Source of the DNA: Planctomicrobium piriforme
GTDB lineage: Bacteria > Planctomycetota > Planctomycetia > Planctomycetales > Planctomycetaceae
Direction of reading: 5' to 3'
DNA: 35,931 bases
Assembly (NCBI GenBank): GCA_945861445.1
Contig: CAMAVF010000018.1
Location: 1 to 35,931 of the forward strand
A model generated the notes under the pieces. That model made no database searches. It saw only the letters and a list, made by a program, of their open reading frames with translations, and was not told the origin of the DNA. The translations under genes were made by a program, and so were the position numbers. Every line of letters starts with the position of its first letter. Within the stretch, counting starts at the first letter, position 1. Of the stretch, positions 24,344-33,128 are shown piece by piece.

Positions 24344-25639
24344 TCATGCCTTAAACACTCGTTGTACTTCCTCTAGTGAGGTTTTTCCCTCAGCCACCAA
24401 TCGCAGTGCATCTTGCTGCACGGTCAACATCTTCTCCTTCTTGGCCTGCGTTCGAATCGCCGCCGCATCGGGGCTCGTGGCGATCAACGCCCGCATCTCA
24501 TCAGTGATTTCCAGGACTTCAAACATCGGGACCTGGCCAAAGTAGCCCAAGTCGCCACATTTTCCGCAAGAATCGGGCTCGGGTTCGCCTTCTTCGATCT
24601 TTGGCTTGCGGTACAGGACCTTCAGATCTTCCGGCAGTCCTACCTTTTTCAAGAATTGCGGATTCGGCCGATAGGCCTGCTTACACTTGCTGCACAACGT
24701 GCGAATCAGCTTTTGCATGATCAGCCCGTTGAGTCCCTTCGCCACCAAGGCCGGGTCTCCGACCCATTCGATCAACTGGACGACGGCGGCCGGCGGATCC
24801 TTGCCCGGCATCTCGGCGATCAACGCCGCATGTTCCAGGTCCTTGAACAATGTCTGCGCCGTGGTGGCATCCCGCACGTCAGGCGTGACGATGATGTCGC
24901 CGTCGATTCGAAAGATGCGCTCAAGAGTGGTCTGGAGACTGTCACCTTCGTTGGGTTTGAATGCCGTAACATTGTCCAGCTTTCGGCCAGATTCGCCGAC
25001 GGTAAAGATCTGGTGAGTAAAACAGTCGACGCCGCGGACCACGACATACTTCAATGTCGTCACACCGGAACCGGCCGGTCCCACAATCAGAAACACGCCG
25101 AGCTTGGAAGCCATCTCACGCATTTTCAGCTTGAATTCGTCAGTGAATCCGAGATCGCTGGGCGTGTCCAGCTTGACCTTGGTATTGGTACACCGGACGG
25201 TCAGCCGTTCTCCCCCGTCCACGGGCTGACTGATGATCTGCAACTCGTAAGGAAGTTCTTCGAATTCCGCTTTCAGGCCCCCCTGCTGAGGTATCTTGCG
25301 TTCTTTGATGTCCAGGCCGGCCAACAGTTTCATCACCTGAGTGATCGCGAGACCTTCCTGTTTCGACAGGCGATCACCCGGGAACGCAACACCGTCAATG
25401 ATAAAGGTGACTTGCGAGCGTTCCCCCTTCGGATCGATGCGAATTGATCCGGCCCGGCGGGACAGACCATTCGTCACCAATTCCTTGGCCAGCATCAGCC
25501 CGGCGCTGACCAGGCGTGCGTTCTCCTTCATATTGGGCTGCACGCCGTTCAGCGCACCTTGGAATAGGACGTAGTCCATTTCCTCGTCATCGTCGTCGTC
25601 CTCTTGCGCCTCTGCGCGTTTTCCCCAGCCAAATACCAC
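24344..25639 (-). CDS. GspE/PilB-family ATPase paralogue with degenerate nucleotide-binding site
   Basis: Protein of 431 residues with the fold of the type II secretion/type IV pilus ATPases. An acidic N-terminal run (EDDDDDEE, 13-20) precedes an N2-like domain (GSIRIDP at 64-70, FIIDG at 79-83). A C-terminal motor domain follows, with a complete tetracysteine zinc site (CSKC at 316-319, CGKC at 358-361). The nucleotide site is abnormal. Walker A reads GPAGSGVTT (187-195), with Val193 (GTG codon) where Lys is invariant. The Walker B region reads GDIIVTPDVRD (247-257), with Thr-Pro in place of the usual Gly-Glu, and the His box is missing. It may therefore be an inactive structural paralogue. 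The start is a GTG at 25639 with GGAGG 7 nt upstream. No pilus or secretion genes are adjacent. Confidence 0.88.
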   Translation of the reverse strand: MVFGWGKRAEAQEDDDDDEEMDYVLFQGALNGVQPNMKENARLVSAGLMLAKELVTNGLSRRAGSIRIDPKGERSQVTFIIDGVAFPGDRLSKQEGLAITQVMKLLAGLDIKERKIPQQGGLKAEFEELPYELQIISQPVDGGERLTVRCTNTKVKLDTPSDLGFTDEFKLKMREMASKLGVFLIVGPAGSGVTTLKYVVVRGVDCFTHQIFTVGESGRKLDNVTAFKPNEGDSLQTTLERIFRIDGDIIVTPDVRDATTAQTLFKDLEHAALIAEMPGKDPPAAVVQLIEWVGDPALVAKGLNGLIMQKLIRTLCSKCKQAYRPNPQFLKKVGLPEDLKVLYRKPKIEEGEPEPDSCGKCGDLGYFGQVPMFEVLEITDEMRALIATSPDAAAIRTQAKKEKMLTVQQDALRLVAEGKTSLEEVQRVFKA

Positions 25640-25886
25640 GGGAGTTCCTCCAACACGAAACGGTCAACAGAAATGAACTTGGGCTAAGACGCGCCCGAAA
25701 CCCAGCGAATGTGATGAGCGTCAAATCGACAATTTGATCTTACCCTCTATCTCTATTTTCGCAATCAGCACAGCCCCGGAAAGAGCGTGCGGACATTCCA
25801 AGCCTATAGACCCTACGTCGTGCGAATCGAAAACCCGGGATTTCCACGGCAGAATGTGGACTGACCGCTCAATTCCAGGCAGGCTG

Positions 25887-27482
25887 CTAAGGCAAGCGAC
25901 GGTCATAGAAGCGGCTGAGAGCGCGGACGCGTTTGACTTGATAGGCGGTCGCCGCTCCGACCATGATCAGCACGGTCAGAACCAGAAATGGGTAATGCCA
26001 GGGATCGGCGAGTTCGGGTTTCAGGCTGACCAGGATCAAAAAACCCATCGCGCTGACGGCGGTGGTGGTCCATACCAGTGGGACTCGAAACCACAGTCCG
26101 GAGGCCGTGATCAACAGGGGATAGATCACGAGCAGGGCTCCGATGGTGCCTCCTGAGATGGCGAGCGCGACCGTGAGCAGAATCACGTCGGTCAGCACAT
26201 TGGCGAGGTGGGCTTGAGGCGAGCGTCCCTCACGCTCCAGTAACAACTGGCAAAGGTAGGATAACCCCGCCCAGCCACCGATGATCGACATTAACGTCCA
26301 GTGCAATCCCCAGGTTTCGGGAGTGGATGATATCCCGAAGTAAATCTGGATGATCAACGCGACCGCACCTTGAGCCCCCCAGTGACATGCCAGACCCGGT
26401 CGCCGCCGCATCCAACGCCGGATCGCCGGCAGCAGACCGCTATGAGCAGTGACTGCTTCGCCATTCAGAAAGCGTTCCAGGTCCGCCGCCAGTTCAGCGG
26501 CCGAGGCATAGCGCCGGGCAGGGTCCTTGTCGAGGCAACGCAGGCAGATCAGTTCGACATCGCGCGGGATCGCCGTGTTCAAGCGGCTGGGCAGAGTGGG
26601 CTCGCCCTCCAGCACCTGCACGAGAGTTTCGAGGACGTGGTCTTCGCGAAACGGGGGGCGGCCCGTCAACATTTCGTAGAACATCGCGCCCAGGCTGTAG
26701 ACGTCGCTCCGCGGCGAAATCAGGTGATTCCGGCCGGCAGCCTGCTCGGGGGACATATAGCTGGGGGTCCCCACAATGGCACCGGTACGAGTCTGGCCAC
26801 CGTCGGTATCAAATATCTTCGCCAGCCCGAAATCGGTCACGAATGGTGCGCCACGTTCATCGAGCAGAATATTCGAAGGCTTGATATCGCGGTGGATGAT
26901 CCCTTGAGCATGGAGATGTTCGATCGCCAGCGCGATGCAGGCGAGTAACCGTGCCGCGTCATCGATTGCCAGCGGACCACGACTCAGGCGGGCCGCGAGA
27001 CTCTCACCGGCCACGAAGTCCATGACGAAATAATGGCGGCCGTCCCGTTCGCCAATCTCGTGGATGGCGACGATATTGGGATGCCGCAAACTGGCCGCCG
27101 CCCGGGCTTCCCGCTGGAAGCGGCGCACTTCCTCGGAGGTCGCCAACTGATTGGACAGGATCATTTTAACCGCGACGATGCGTTGCAGGTCGTGCTGGCG
27201 GGCCTTGTAGACCACCCCCATCCCACCGCGGCCAATTTCCTCAAGCAACGAAAACTTCCCCAGATCGGGAGCCGCTGGAAGGGGCTCGGGAACCGTGACC
27301 GCAAACTGATTCAAGGCCGCCAGGCAACCGCTCCAGCCCTGCAATTCCGGATGCCGCTGATACAGTTCCGTTTGCCGGTTGCGGTCATTGGATTGGATCG
27401 CAGCCAGCAGTTCGTCGAGCAGCTCGGGGGGTAGAACCGCATCAACTGTGCTCTGCAGGTGCAGCGGCGGAGGGGTGTTCAT
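25887..27482 (-). CDS. Membrane-anchored Ser/Thr protein kinase
   Basis: Hanks-type kinase of 531 residues. The kinase domain at about 77-340 has the glycine loop GRGGMG (84-89), the ATP lysine in VAVK (Lys106), the catalytic loop HRDIKPSN (197-204), the DFG motif (217-219) and SPE of the activation segment near 244. The invariant residues are present, so activity is expected. A region of about 150 residues with five or six hydrophobic segments follows (near 370-515). The C-terminal part is therefore in the membrane, with no recognised extracytoplasmic sensor domain. The start at 27482 overlaps the end of the ECF sigma gene by 41 nt and has no clear ribosome-binding site, suggesting coupled translation. 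In planctomycetes such kinase and ECF sigma pairs are thought to act together by phosphorylation. Specific partners are not known here. Confidence 0.9.
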   Translation of the reverse strand: MNTPPPLHLQSTVDAVLPPELLDELLAAIQSNDRNRQTELYQRHPELQGWSGCLAALNQFAVTVPEPLPAAPDLGKFSLLEEIGRGGMGVVYKARQHDLQRIVAVKMILSNQLATSEEVRRFQREARAAASLRHPNIVAIHEIGERDGRHYFVMDFVAGESLAARLSRGPLAIDDAARLLACIALAIEHLHAQGIIHRDIKPSNILLDERGAPFVTDFGLAKIFDTDGGQTRTGAIVGTPSYMSPEQAAGRNHLISPRSDVYSLGAMFYEMLTGRPPFREDHVLETLVQVLEGEPTLPSRLNTAIPRDVELICLRCLDKDPARRYASAAELAADLERFLNGEAVTAHSGLLPAIRRWMRRRPGLACHWGAQGAVALIIQIYFGISSTPETWGLHWTLMSIIGGWAGLSYLCQLLLEREGRSPQAHLANVLTDVILLTVALAISGGTIGALLVIYPLLITASGLWFRVPLVWTTTAVSAMGFLILVSLKPELADPWHYPFLVLTVLIMVGAATAYQVKRVRALSRFYDRRLP

Positions 27483-28092
27483 GAAAGGCTTCGCCCAGGA
27501 TTTCTCGGAGTCGGTGGAGAGCTCGCATCCACAGCATTTGGACCGCTGGACGAGACCGTTCCATTCTGACCGCGACCTCATCGAAGGGCAATCGTTGGAC
27601 ATTCCTCAGGAACACGACCTCGCGGTAGTCGTCGGGCAATTGTGAGATCGCCTCGGCGACCGCCAGGTCCTGCTCTTGCCCGAGCACGATCTGGCTGGGC
27701 GTATCCCCCGGGCTGACCGGCTCGAATCCCGGCCCCTGCGAATCCCTCTGTGACTCGTCATGCACGGGCACATGAAGAGAAAACTCGCGCTGGATCTGCC
27801 GCTTATCGGCGGCGAAGTGACGATAGGCATCACCCGTATTGTGAGCCAGAATCTGCCGCAGCCACGCCAGCCACTCTTGTTCGGTGGACCCGGCAAATTG
27901 CTCGAAATCGCGGTGCGCATCGAGCAACGTCTGTTGCACCAGGTCCGAAGCATCCACCTTGGCTTGCAACCGGCGTTCCAGCGTCGCGCGGGCGACCAGT
28001 CCGACATAACTCCGGCACGCCGCAAACAGGCGATCGCGAGCAGCAGCGTCTCCCGCGCGGGCTTGGATCAGGCAATCGTGGAGGTCGTGCAT
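27442..28092 (-). CDS. ECF-type RNA polymerase sigma-70 factor (planctomycete type)
   Basis: Alternative sigma factor of 216 residues. Region 2 (about 25-95) contains DASDLVQQTLLDAHRDFEQF (47-66), and region 4 (about 150-198) contains LPDDYREVVFLRNVQRLPFD with the helix-turn-helix RSRPAVQMLWMRALHRLRE. No region 1 or 3 is present, as expected for the ECF class. It is encoded just upstream of, and overlapping by 41 nt with, the membrane kinase gene; this supports regulation by phosphorylation rather than by an anti-sigma factor, for which no gene is seen. The ATG at 28092 fits family starts, but no ribosome-binding site precedes it. Instead the leader is a 7-bp repeat array, which could affect expression. 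Confidence 0.92.
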   Translation of the reverse strand: MHDLHDCLIQARAGDAAARDRLFAACRSYVGLVARATLERRLQAKVDASDLVQQTLLDAHRDFEQFAGSTEQEWLAWLRQILAHNTGDAYRHFAADKRQIQREFSLHVPVHDESQRDSQGPGFEPVSPGDTPSQIVLGQEQDLAVAEAISQLPDDYREVVFLRNVQRLPFDEVAVRMERSRPAVQMLWMRALHRLREILGEAFHEHPSAAAPAEHS

Positions 28093-28098
28093 TTTTGA

Positions 28099-28140
28099 GT
28101 TGTCAGTTGTCAGTTGTCGGTTGTCGGTTGTCGGTTGTCG
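28099..28140. repeat. 7-bp tandem repeat array in the ECF sigma leader, 6 units
   Basis: Six uninterrupted units (GTTGTCA twice, then GTTGTCG four times) run from 6 to 48 nt upstream of the ECF sigma ATG. On the transcript strand they read CGACAAC four times and TGACAAC twice. They take the place of a normal ribosome-binding site. The unit is related to the other heptamers in the window (TGACAAC against TGACAAA). Confidence 0.9.
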
Positions 28141-28165
28141 GTTGGAGCGGTCACGAAAGAGAGCT

Positions 28166-28290
28166 GGTGAGCCCGGTGCCGTGAGGCCCGGAGTGGGGCA
28201 GCGACTCTAATTGCCGATCGATGTCACTCAAATGTGGTTGTGCAACGGGAGCCTCTACTCTACCCCCGGCCTCACGGCACGGGGCTCACC
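28166..28290. repeat. REP-like long inverted repeat (copy 2)
   Basis: The arms at 28166-28191 and 28266-28290 are near-perfect inverted copies around a 74-nt loop. The arm shares GGTGAGCC and TGCCGTGAGGCC, with a 3-nt gap, with copy 1 at 1194. The loop is unrelated and much longer. It lies 73 nt upstream of the ECF sigma start. Confidence 0.8.
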
Positions 28291-28299
28291 TGGTCTTTC

Positions 28300-28325
28300 T
28301 TTGCGCCTTCGCGCCTTTGCGTGAG
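28300..28325. repeat. Short 9-nt tandem repeat (GCGCCTTTG type)
   Basis: TTGCGCCTTCGCGCCTTTGCG reads as two to three units of a 9-nt word directly after REP-like copy 2. It is a likely remnant of another intergenic repeat class. Confidence 0.45.
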
Positions 28326-28557
28326 ATTCCTCCTTCGCTCATCACTCCATCTGGCGTAGGAATCCTTCAAACCTCAATCATGGCAAGGGTTTGAAGCTTT
28401 CGCAACAAATTCTCGCCGGATCCGTGATATTCCCCCTCAGATTCCGCCTGAAATGACGGGAACTCACGAATATTGGCCGCTGTCGGCGGATCGTACATTC
28501 CACCAGAGAGTGATTTGCTTCGTCAACGACGTTGATGTGGAAAGGTCCTGATTCATC

Positions 28558-31500
28558 ATGGACGTACTCTTCGGCCTGTTGTTTGGACTGGCGGCATTCG
28601 TCTATCTGCTGTGGGCGTTCGCTACGCCGTTCGTAGTCGTCGGCCTCAGCACGCGCGTGACCGATCTGGAAAAACAGTTGAAGCTGTTGCAGCGGCAATT
28701 GAGGGGTCGACGCTCGCCCGACAATCCACCGGTATCGCTTTTGGATCCGATTCCGCTCGCCGAGGAAACTTCAATCAGCGGTGTGCCGATCGAGGTGGCG
28801 AGTGACATCGAAGTCGAATCAAAACCCAGCATGACGCTTCCGCCACAGCCCGCCAGCCGACCGGGCCAAGAATACATCGAGCGACTCGAGGCACGAACGA
28901 AACCGACCGAGCCACCTCTGCCGCCTGCTCCGGTTGACGCTGCTTCAATTTCAGAATCTGCCTCAGTTCCAGAGACGCCGAACCCGGTGGAAATCTTGGC
29001 CGAACCAGTCGTCCCGTATCTACCCGTCGTGACACCAACTCCCGTCGAGCCTCCTGTCCGAGTCGTGGCACCACGAGTCGTTCAACCCTCCGCGACCGTT
29101 GCCGCTAAATCGCTGACCGCGACCAGCGAGGATGAACCTTCCACGCTGGAGGAAATCCTGGCTGGCAAATGGCTGACCTGGGTGGGTGCGTTGGCCGTCA
29201 TCATCGGTGCCGGATTCGGGTTCAAATATGCTGTCGAGAACAACTGGGTGGGACCGCGCGAGCGAGTCCTGATCGGGATACTCGCGGGACTCGCCTGCTT
29301 CGCCGGTGGTGCCTTTGCCATGTGTCGCCAATATCGATTCCTGGCACAGGGACTGACAGGGTCGGGCCTGGGAGTCCTGTACCTGTCGCTGTACGCCGCC
29401 TTCGGCTGGTACGGGATCCTGTCGTACGAGACCGCGTTTTTCGGCATGTTTCTGACGACCGCCCTGGGGCTGTCGTTTGCGGGCTACTACAACGTCCAAC
29501 CCACCGCGGTGCTCGGCATGCTGGGCGGGTTCCTGACGCCGGCCATGCTGTGGCCCGACCACGATCCCATGTGGACCTTGTTCCCCTACCTGTTGATGCT
29601 CGACTTGGGCGTCCTGCTGATTGCCGGCGTACGTCGCTGGGCGGGGCTGGAAGTCCTGGCGTTTTGCGGAACATTGATCATCTGGTTCAACTGGCATCGC
29701 CAGTTCTATGACGTACAAGATTTGACGGTGACGGTCGGCTACATGACGGCCTTCATGGCGTTGTTTGCACTCTTGAGCGTCTGGCACAACGTGATCCGCC
29801 GGCGCAAGGCGCTGGCCGGTGACTTCTTCCTGATTCTCGCCACGCCGATCGCCTACTTCGCCACGTTGTATGCTCTGACCTTCGAGCAACTGCCGCACTG
29901 GCAGGGCGAGTTTGCCTTGATGATGATGGTGTTCTACGCTGGCTTGGCGGCCCTGGCGGCGGTTTGGCATCCGGCCGGAAAATCGGTCATCGCCGCACTG
30001 TCCGGCATGGCAGCCACGTTCCTGATCCTGTCGGCGCCGCTGGAGTTGACCGGACACTGGGTGACGATCTGCTGGATCGCCCAGGCCGTGTTGCTGGTCG
30101 AACTGGGGCTGTATTTCCACGAAAAGGCGCTGTTGTGGACGGGCCTGGGCCTGTTGGCAAAAGTCCAGGGCATCCTGTTGATTTACTTCTTCGGCACGCT
30201 GGCCGACCCGGTTCATTTCCAGACGGCCTTCGTGCGGATCCAGTTGCATTTGATCGGCCGTCCGGAGATTCCACTGGATTCGGCACAAGCGTGGTGGTCA
30301 GTCATCAACGGCAGGTCCCTCAGTTACCTGGCGGATGTCATCGGCTTCGCCCTGCTGGCCTGGGAACTCGGCCGACGCAAAGACGACCCATCCCTGCGGT
30401 CGCTCTGGCCGCAGACTTCCGTCTGGCAAGTGTGGCTTAATGTTACCGTCCCGGTCGTCGCGTTGACGATGATCATTCTGGAGACGTTTGTCTGGGGCAT
30501 CATCTGGAAATGGGACGCGGCGACCATCGTCAGTTCGTGGACCATCTGGACTGCCGTATTTGCCTGCGGAGCCATTCTCTGGAACAAGGCATTTCGAGCT
30601 CGAGGTCTGGAAGAATTGGGTTGGGGACTGTATGGCTTACTGGCGTTGTTGGTCTGCTTCACGACGCAAGACGCGGTCCGCTATTCCCTGTTGGGCGACT
30701 TGATCCCCGCACACCGTGCCGAGGCTTTATGGCTGATCAATCCCCGTGGCATCAGCGTGCTGACGGTGATCCTGGCGAGTGCCTGCATCGCGTTCATTTA
30801 TCAGGTGTTTGCGGATCGGGATTCCGCTGAGGAACATTCCGGCCGAGTCACCACGTCGGAACAACTGGCCCGGTGGTTTGGCTCGTGTGCTTATGGCGTG
30901 GGACTGGGCCTGGTGCTGCTGGAAACGCGAGTGTGGGCCGTCAATCATCACTGGCTGGTGGCGACGCTCTTGACAGCCTGCGTCACGTGGATCGCGGTGT
31001 TCATGCTAGGGGCGATTGCGTGGCTGCGAGCCCGCCGCGAACAATGGGTCGATGGCCTGGTCTATCCGACGCTGGCCTTGATGGCGTTCTTCCTCGCCTG
31101 CAGCGCTCTGAATACGCTGGTGACCTTGGCCAGTCCGGAATTGGCATCACTCACCATCGGAAAATGGTGGTTCGCGAACCCGCGTGGTATCGGGTTCCTG
31201 ATTGCGATGTCGAGTTGCCTGCTGGGTGCGGTGATTTGCCGCCGCGATCCGCGCATCATGAATCAGCCGCGGACCACAGAAGTCAGTCTGTCCAGCGTGC
31301 TGGCTGTGGCTGGCTTCTTGACCGGCCTGGCCATGGTCTGGCTGGAAACCTACGCCTGGGGACGCGTCTGGGGGTGGGACAAGGCGACGATCGTCAGCGT
31401 GTGGACCATCTGGACCGCCCCTTTCGCCTGCGGAGCCATCTACTGGAGCGAATCGACGGGCTCGCGGCGGTTGGAACGCATGGGCTGGGCGCTGTGGATC

Positions 31501-32982
31501 GTCCTGGCCTGCCTGATTGGATTCAATACGGTTGAAGCCCTGGAACTGACCCAGCACGACCTCGTCCCACAACATCGACTGCAGGCCCAGTGGTTGCTCA
31601 ATCCCCGTGGACTCAGTTTCCTGACCGTCATTCTGGCGGGAGGCTTGGTCTCTTACATTTACGGACTCCTGCCACGCCGCACTCCCGCCGGTGACTGGGT
31701 GGCCCCGAACCAAAGTTCGCAGAATCTGTCGCGGATCTTCGCGGGTGGTACGTTCTTTCTGGGTCTGGGCACAGTCCTGCTGGAAACCTGGGTCTGGGGA
31801 CACAACTACCAGTGGCTGATGACCACGACCTTAAGTGCCTGCATGAGCTGGATCAGTCTGTTCCTGCTGGCGAGCGTCCTGTGGCGAGTCCTCAGTGCGA
31901 CCTCGTGGGTCGAGCGGTTGGTCGGGGCCACATTCGGCATCTTCTGTGCCTTCCTTCTGCCCCACACGCTGCATACGCTTAGTGGTCTCAAGGCCCAGGC
32001 AGCGGAGTCTCACCTCGCGCTGGAATGGTGGTTGCTCAATCCGCGAGGCATCGGTTACCTCGCCGGGGTGGCTGCCTGTGGGTTCGGGGCCTGGCTGTAT
32101 CGTCGCGTCGCCCCGGATGCGAGACGGACGAGGCTCGGCGATCAAGGCATCCAGTTGGGAGTCGCCGCATACTTGCTGGGCCTGTGGATGGTCATGCTGG
32201 AGACCGTCGCGTGGGGCTACCCGCACGGCTGGCTGACCGGCACCTTGGTCGCGGCGAATGCGATCTGGTTTGCAGTGTTTTTCCTCGGCCTGGTGGTCTG
32301 GTCGGTGCGTCGGCGGACCGCGGACTTTGACTCCCTGGTCGTCTTCACGTTCGTCAGTTTGCTCCTGCTGCTGTGCATTTTGGGAATGGGCTCGGTGGCC
32401 AGTGTGATGACGTCAGGACCGTCGGCTGTTCGGGCCTACCGGTTGGAGTTGGAAGACTGGGGCCTCAATCCCCGGTTCATCGGCTTTCTGGTCTCGATCA
32501 TCGCCGCGGGGATCGCGGCCCGACTCTATCGAGGTCCGCATCACAGTTGGAAGATTGCGGACGCGACGGCCGGCGGCAGTCCGGAACAGTCGCGCAACCT
32601 CGGATACGAGTTCGCCATTGCCGCATACCTGTTGGGGGTCGCCATGTTCTCGTTGGAAGTCTTCGTGCAGGGGAGGTCGCGCGACTGGATGACGGCAACC
32701 AGCCTGGCCATCACGCTGGTCTGGACGACCTACGCCACGCTGACGCTGATCGGCGGCATCTATTGGAAGTCGGGCTGGGTACGGGCCTTCTCGTTGGGCT
32801 TGCTGATCATTACGGTGGGGAAAGTCTTCCTGTTCGATGTCTGGCACCTGGATACTGTGATCCGGGTCTTCGCCTTCATCTCGCTGGGCGTGGCGTTGCT
32901 GCTGGTGTCGTTCCTGTACCGACGGTATCGGGAACGGATTCGGTCATGGATTGTCGCTCCGGATGTCAAACCGGTGGCCTGA
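28558..32982 (+). CDS. Giant DUF2339 membrane protein with internally repeated C-terminal region
   Basis: Polytopic membrane protein of 1474 residues. An N-terminal TM helix (about 3-28) is followed by a short coiled coil (DLEKQLKLLQRQLRG, 36-50), a proline-rich linker to about 190, and the DUF2339 core starting EEILAGKWLTWVGALAVIIG. The core is almost continuous hydrophobic helices. From about residue 584 onward a unit of 141-146 residues repeats. Each unit is marked by an NPRG-type motif followed by a hydrophobic stretch: INGR at 584, NPRG at 728, 874, 1015 and 1161, and NPRF at 1304. Two stretches 864 nt apart (near 30493 and 31357) also look alike at nucleotide level, indicating fairly recent duplication. 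Typical DUF2339 proteins are much shorter. Function is unknown. The ATG at 28558 has GGAAAGG 12 nt upstream. Confidence 0.88.
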   Translation: MDVLFGLLFGLAAFVYLLWAFATPFVVVGLSTRVTDLEKQLKLLQRQLRGRRSPDNPPVSLLDPIPLAEETSISGVPIEVASDIEVESKPSMTLPPQPASRPGQEYIERLEARTKPTEPPLPPAPVDAASISESASVPETPNPVEILAEPVVPYLPVVTPTPVEPPVRVVAPRVVQPSATVAAKSLTATSEDEPSTLEEILAGKWLTWVGALAVIIGAGFGFKYAVENNWVGPRERVLIGILAGLACFAGGAFAMCRQYRFLAQGLTGSGLGVLYLSLYAAFGWYGILSYETAFFGMFLTTALGLSFAGYYNVQPTAVLGMLGGFLTPAMLWPDHDPMWTLFPYLLMLDLGVLLIAGVRRWAGLEVLAFCGTLIIWFNWHRQFYDVQDLTVTVGYMTAFMALFALLSVWHNVIRRRKALAGDFFLILATPIAYFATLYALTFEQLPHWQGEFALMMMVFYAGLAALAAVWHPAGKSVIAALSGMAATFLILSAPLELTGHWVTICWIAQAVLLVELGLYFHEKALLWTGLGLLAKVQGILLIYFFGTLADPVHFQTAFVRIQLHLIGRPEIPLDSAQAWWSVINGRSLSYLADVIGFALLAWELGRRKDDPSLRSLWPQTSVWQVWLNVTVPVVALTMIILETFVWGIIWKWDAATIVSSWTIWTAVFACGAILWNKAFRARGLEELGWGLYGLLALLVCFTTQDAVRYSLLGDLIPAHRAEALWLINPRGISVLTVILASACIAFIYQVFADRDSAEEHSGRVTTSEQLARWFGSCAYGVGLGLVLLETRVWAVNHHWLVATLLTACVTWIAVFMLGAIAWLRARREQWVDGLVYPTLALMAFFLACSALNTLVTLASPELASLTIGKWWFANPRGIGFLIAMSSCLLGAVICRRDPRIMNQPRTTEVSLSSVLAVAGFLTGLAMVWLETYAWGRVWGWDKATIVSVWTIWTAPFACGAIYWSESTGSRRLERMGWALWIVLACLIGFNTVEALELTQHDLVPQHRLQAQWLLNPRGLSFLTVILAGGLVSYIYGLLPRRTPAGDWVAPNQSSQNLSRIFAGGTFFLGLGTVLLETWVWGHNYQWLMTTTLSACMSWISLFLLASVLWRVLSATSWVERLVGATFGIFCAFLLPHTLHTLSGLKAQAAESHLALEWWLLNPRGIGYLAGVAACGFGAWLYRRVAPDARRTRLGDQGIQLGVAAYLLGLWMVMLETVAWGYPHGWLTGTLVAANAIWFAVFFLGLVVWSVRRRTADFDSLVVFTFVSLLLLLCILGMGSVASVMTSGPSAVRAYRLELEDWGLNPRFIGFLVSIIAAGIAARLYRGPHHSWKIADATAGGSPEQSRNLGYEFAIAAYLLGVAMFSLEVFVQGRSRDWMTATSLAITLVWTTYATLTLIGGIYWKSGWVRAFSLGLLIITVGKVFLFDVWHLDTVIRVFAFISLGVALLLVSFLYRRYRERIRSWIVAPDVKPVA

Positions 32983-33128
32983 CTCTCCAGTGTCGGGCGA
33001 ATTGATATCCCGTGGACATGGGGAGGTTTGTCGCTCATTTGAACGCAGGTCGTTATCATGCGGTGGTCCACTTGATGTGACAAATTCACCCGGCCGTTTG
33101 AACTCTTGCTGACCTACTCCCGCATCGC

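Larger units (their letters stand above)
28093..28557. other. Repeat-filled divergent region between ECF sigma and DUF2339 genes
   Basis: These 465 bases contain three repeat classes in series (heptamer array, REP-like hairpin, 9-nt repeat) and then about 230 nt without recognisable structure before the DUF2339 gene. Both divergent promoters must lie here, but I cannot place them. No gene is seen. Confidence 0.55.

Noticed and set aside
24344-25639. Type IV pilus or type II secretion operon
   Set aside because: The GspE-like gene is flanked by a lipoprotein and a kinase; no secretin, platform protein, pilin or peptidase gene is in the window.
28099-28140. Array considered as a CRISPR
   Set aside because: Units are 7 nt with no spacers between them, and no cas genes are present. 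It is a simple tandem repeat.
29020-30288. Open frame of 422 codons on the minus strand inside the DUF2339 gene
   Set aside because: Its translation is rich in Gln, His and Arg, as expected opposite a hydrophobic Leu/Val/Ala-rich gene.
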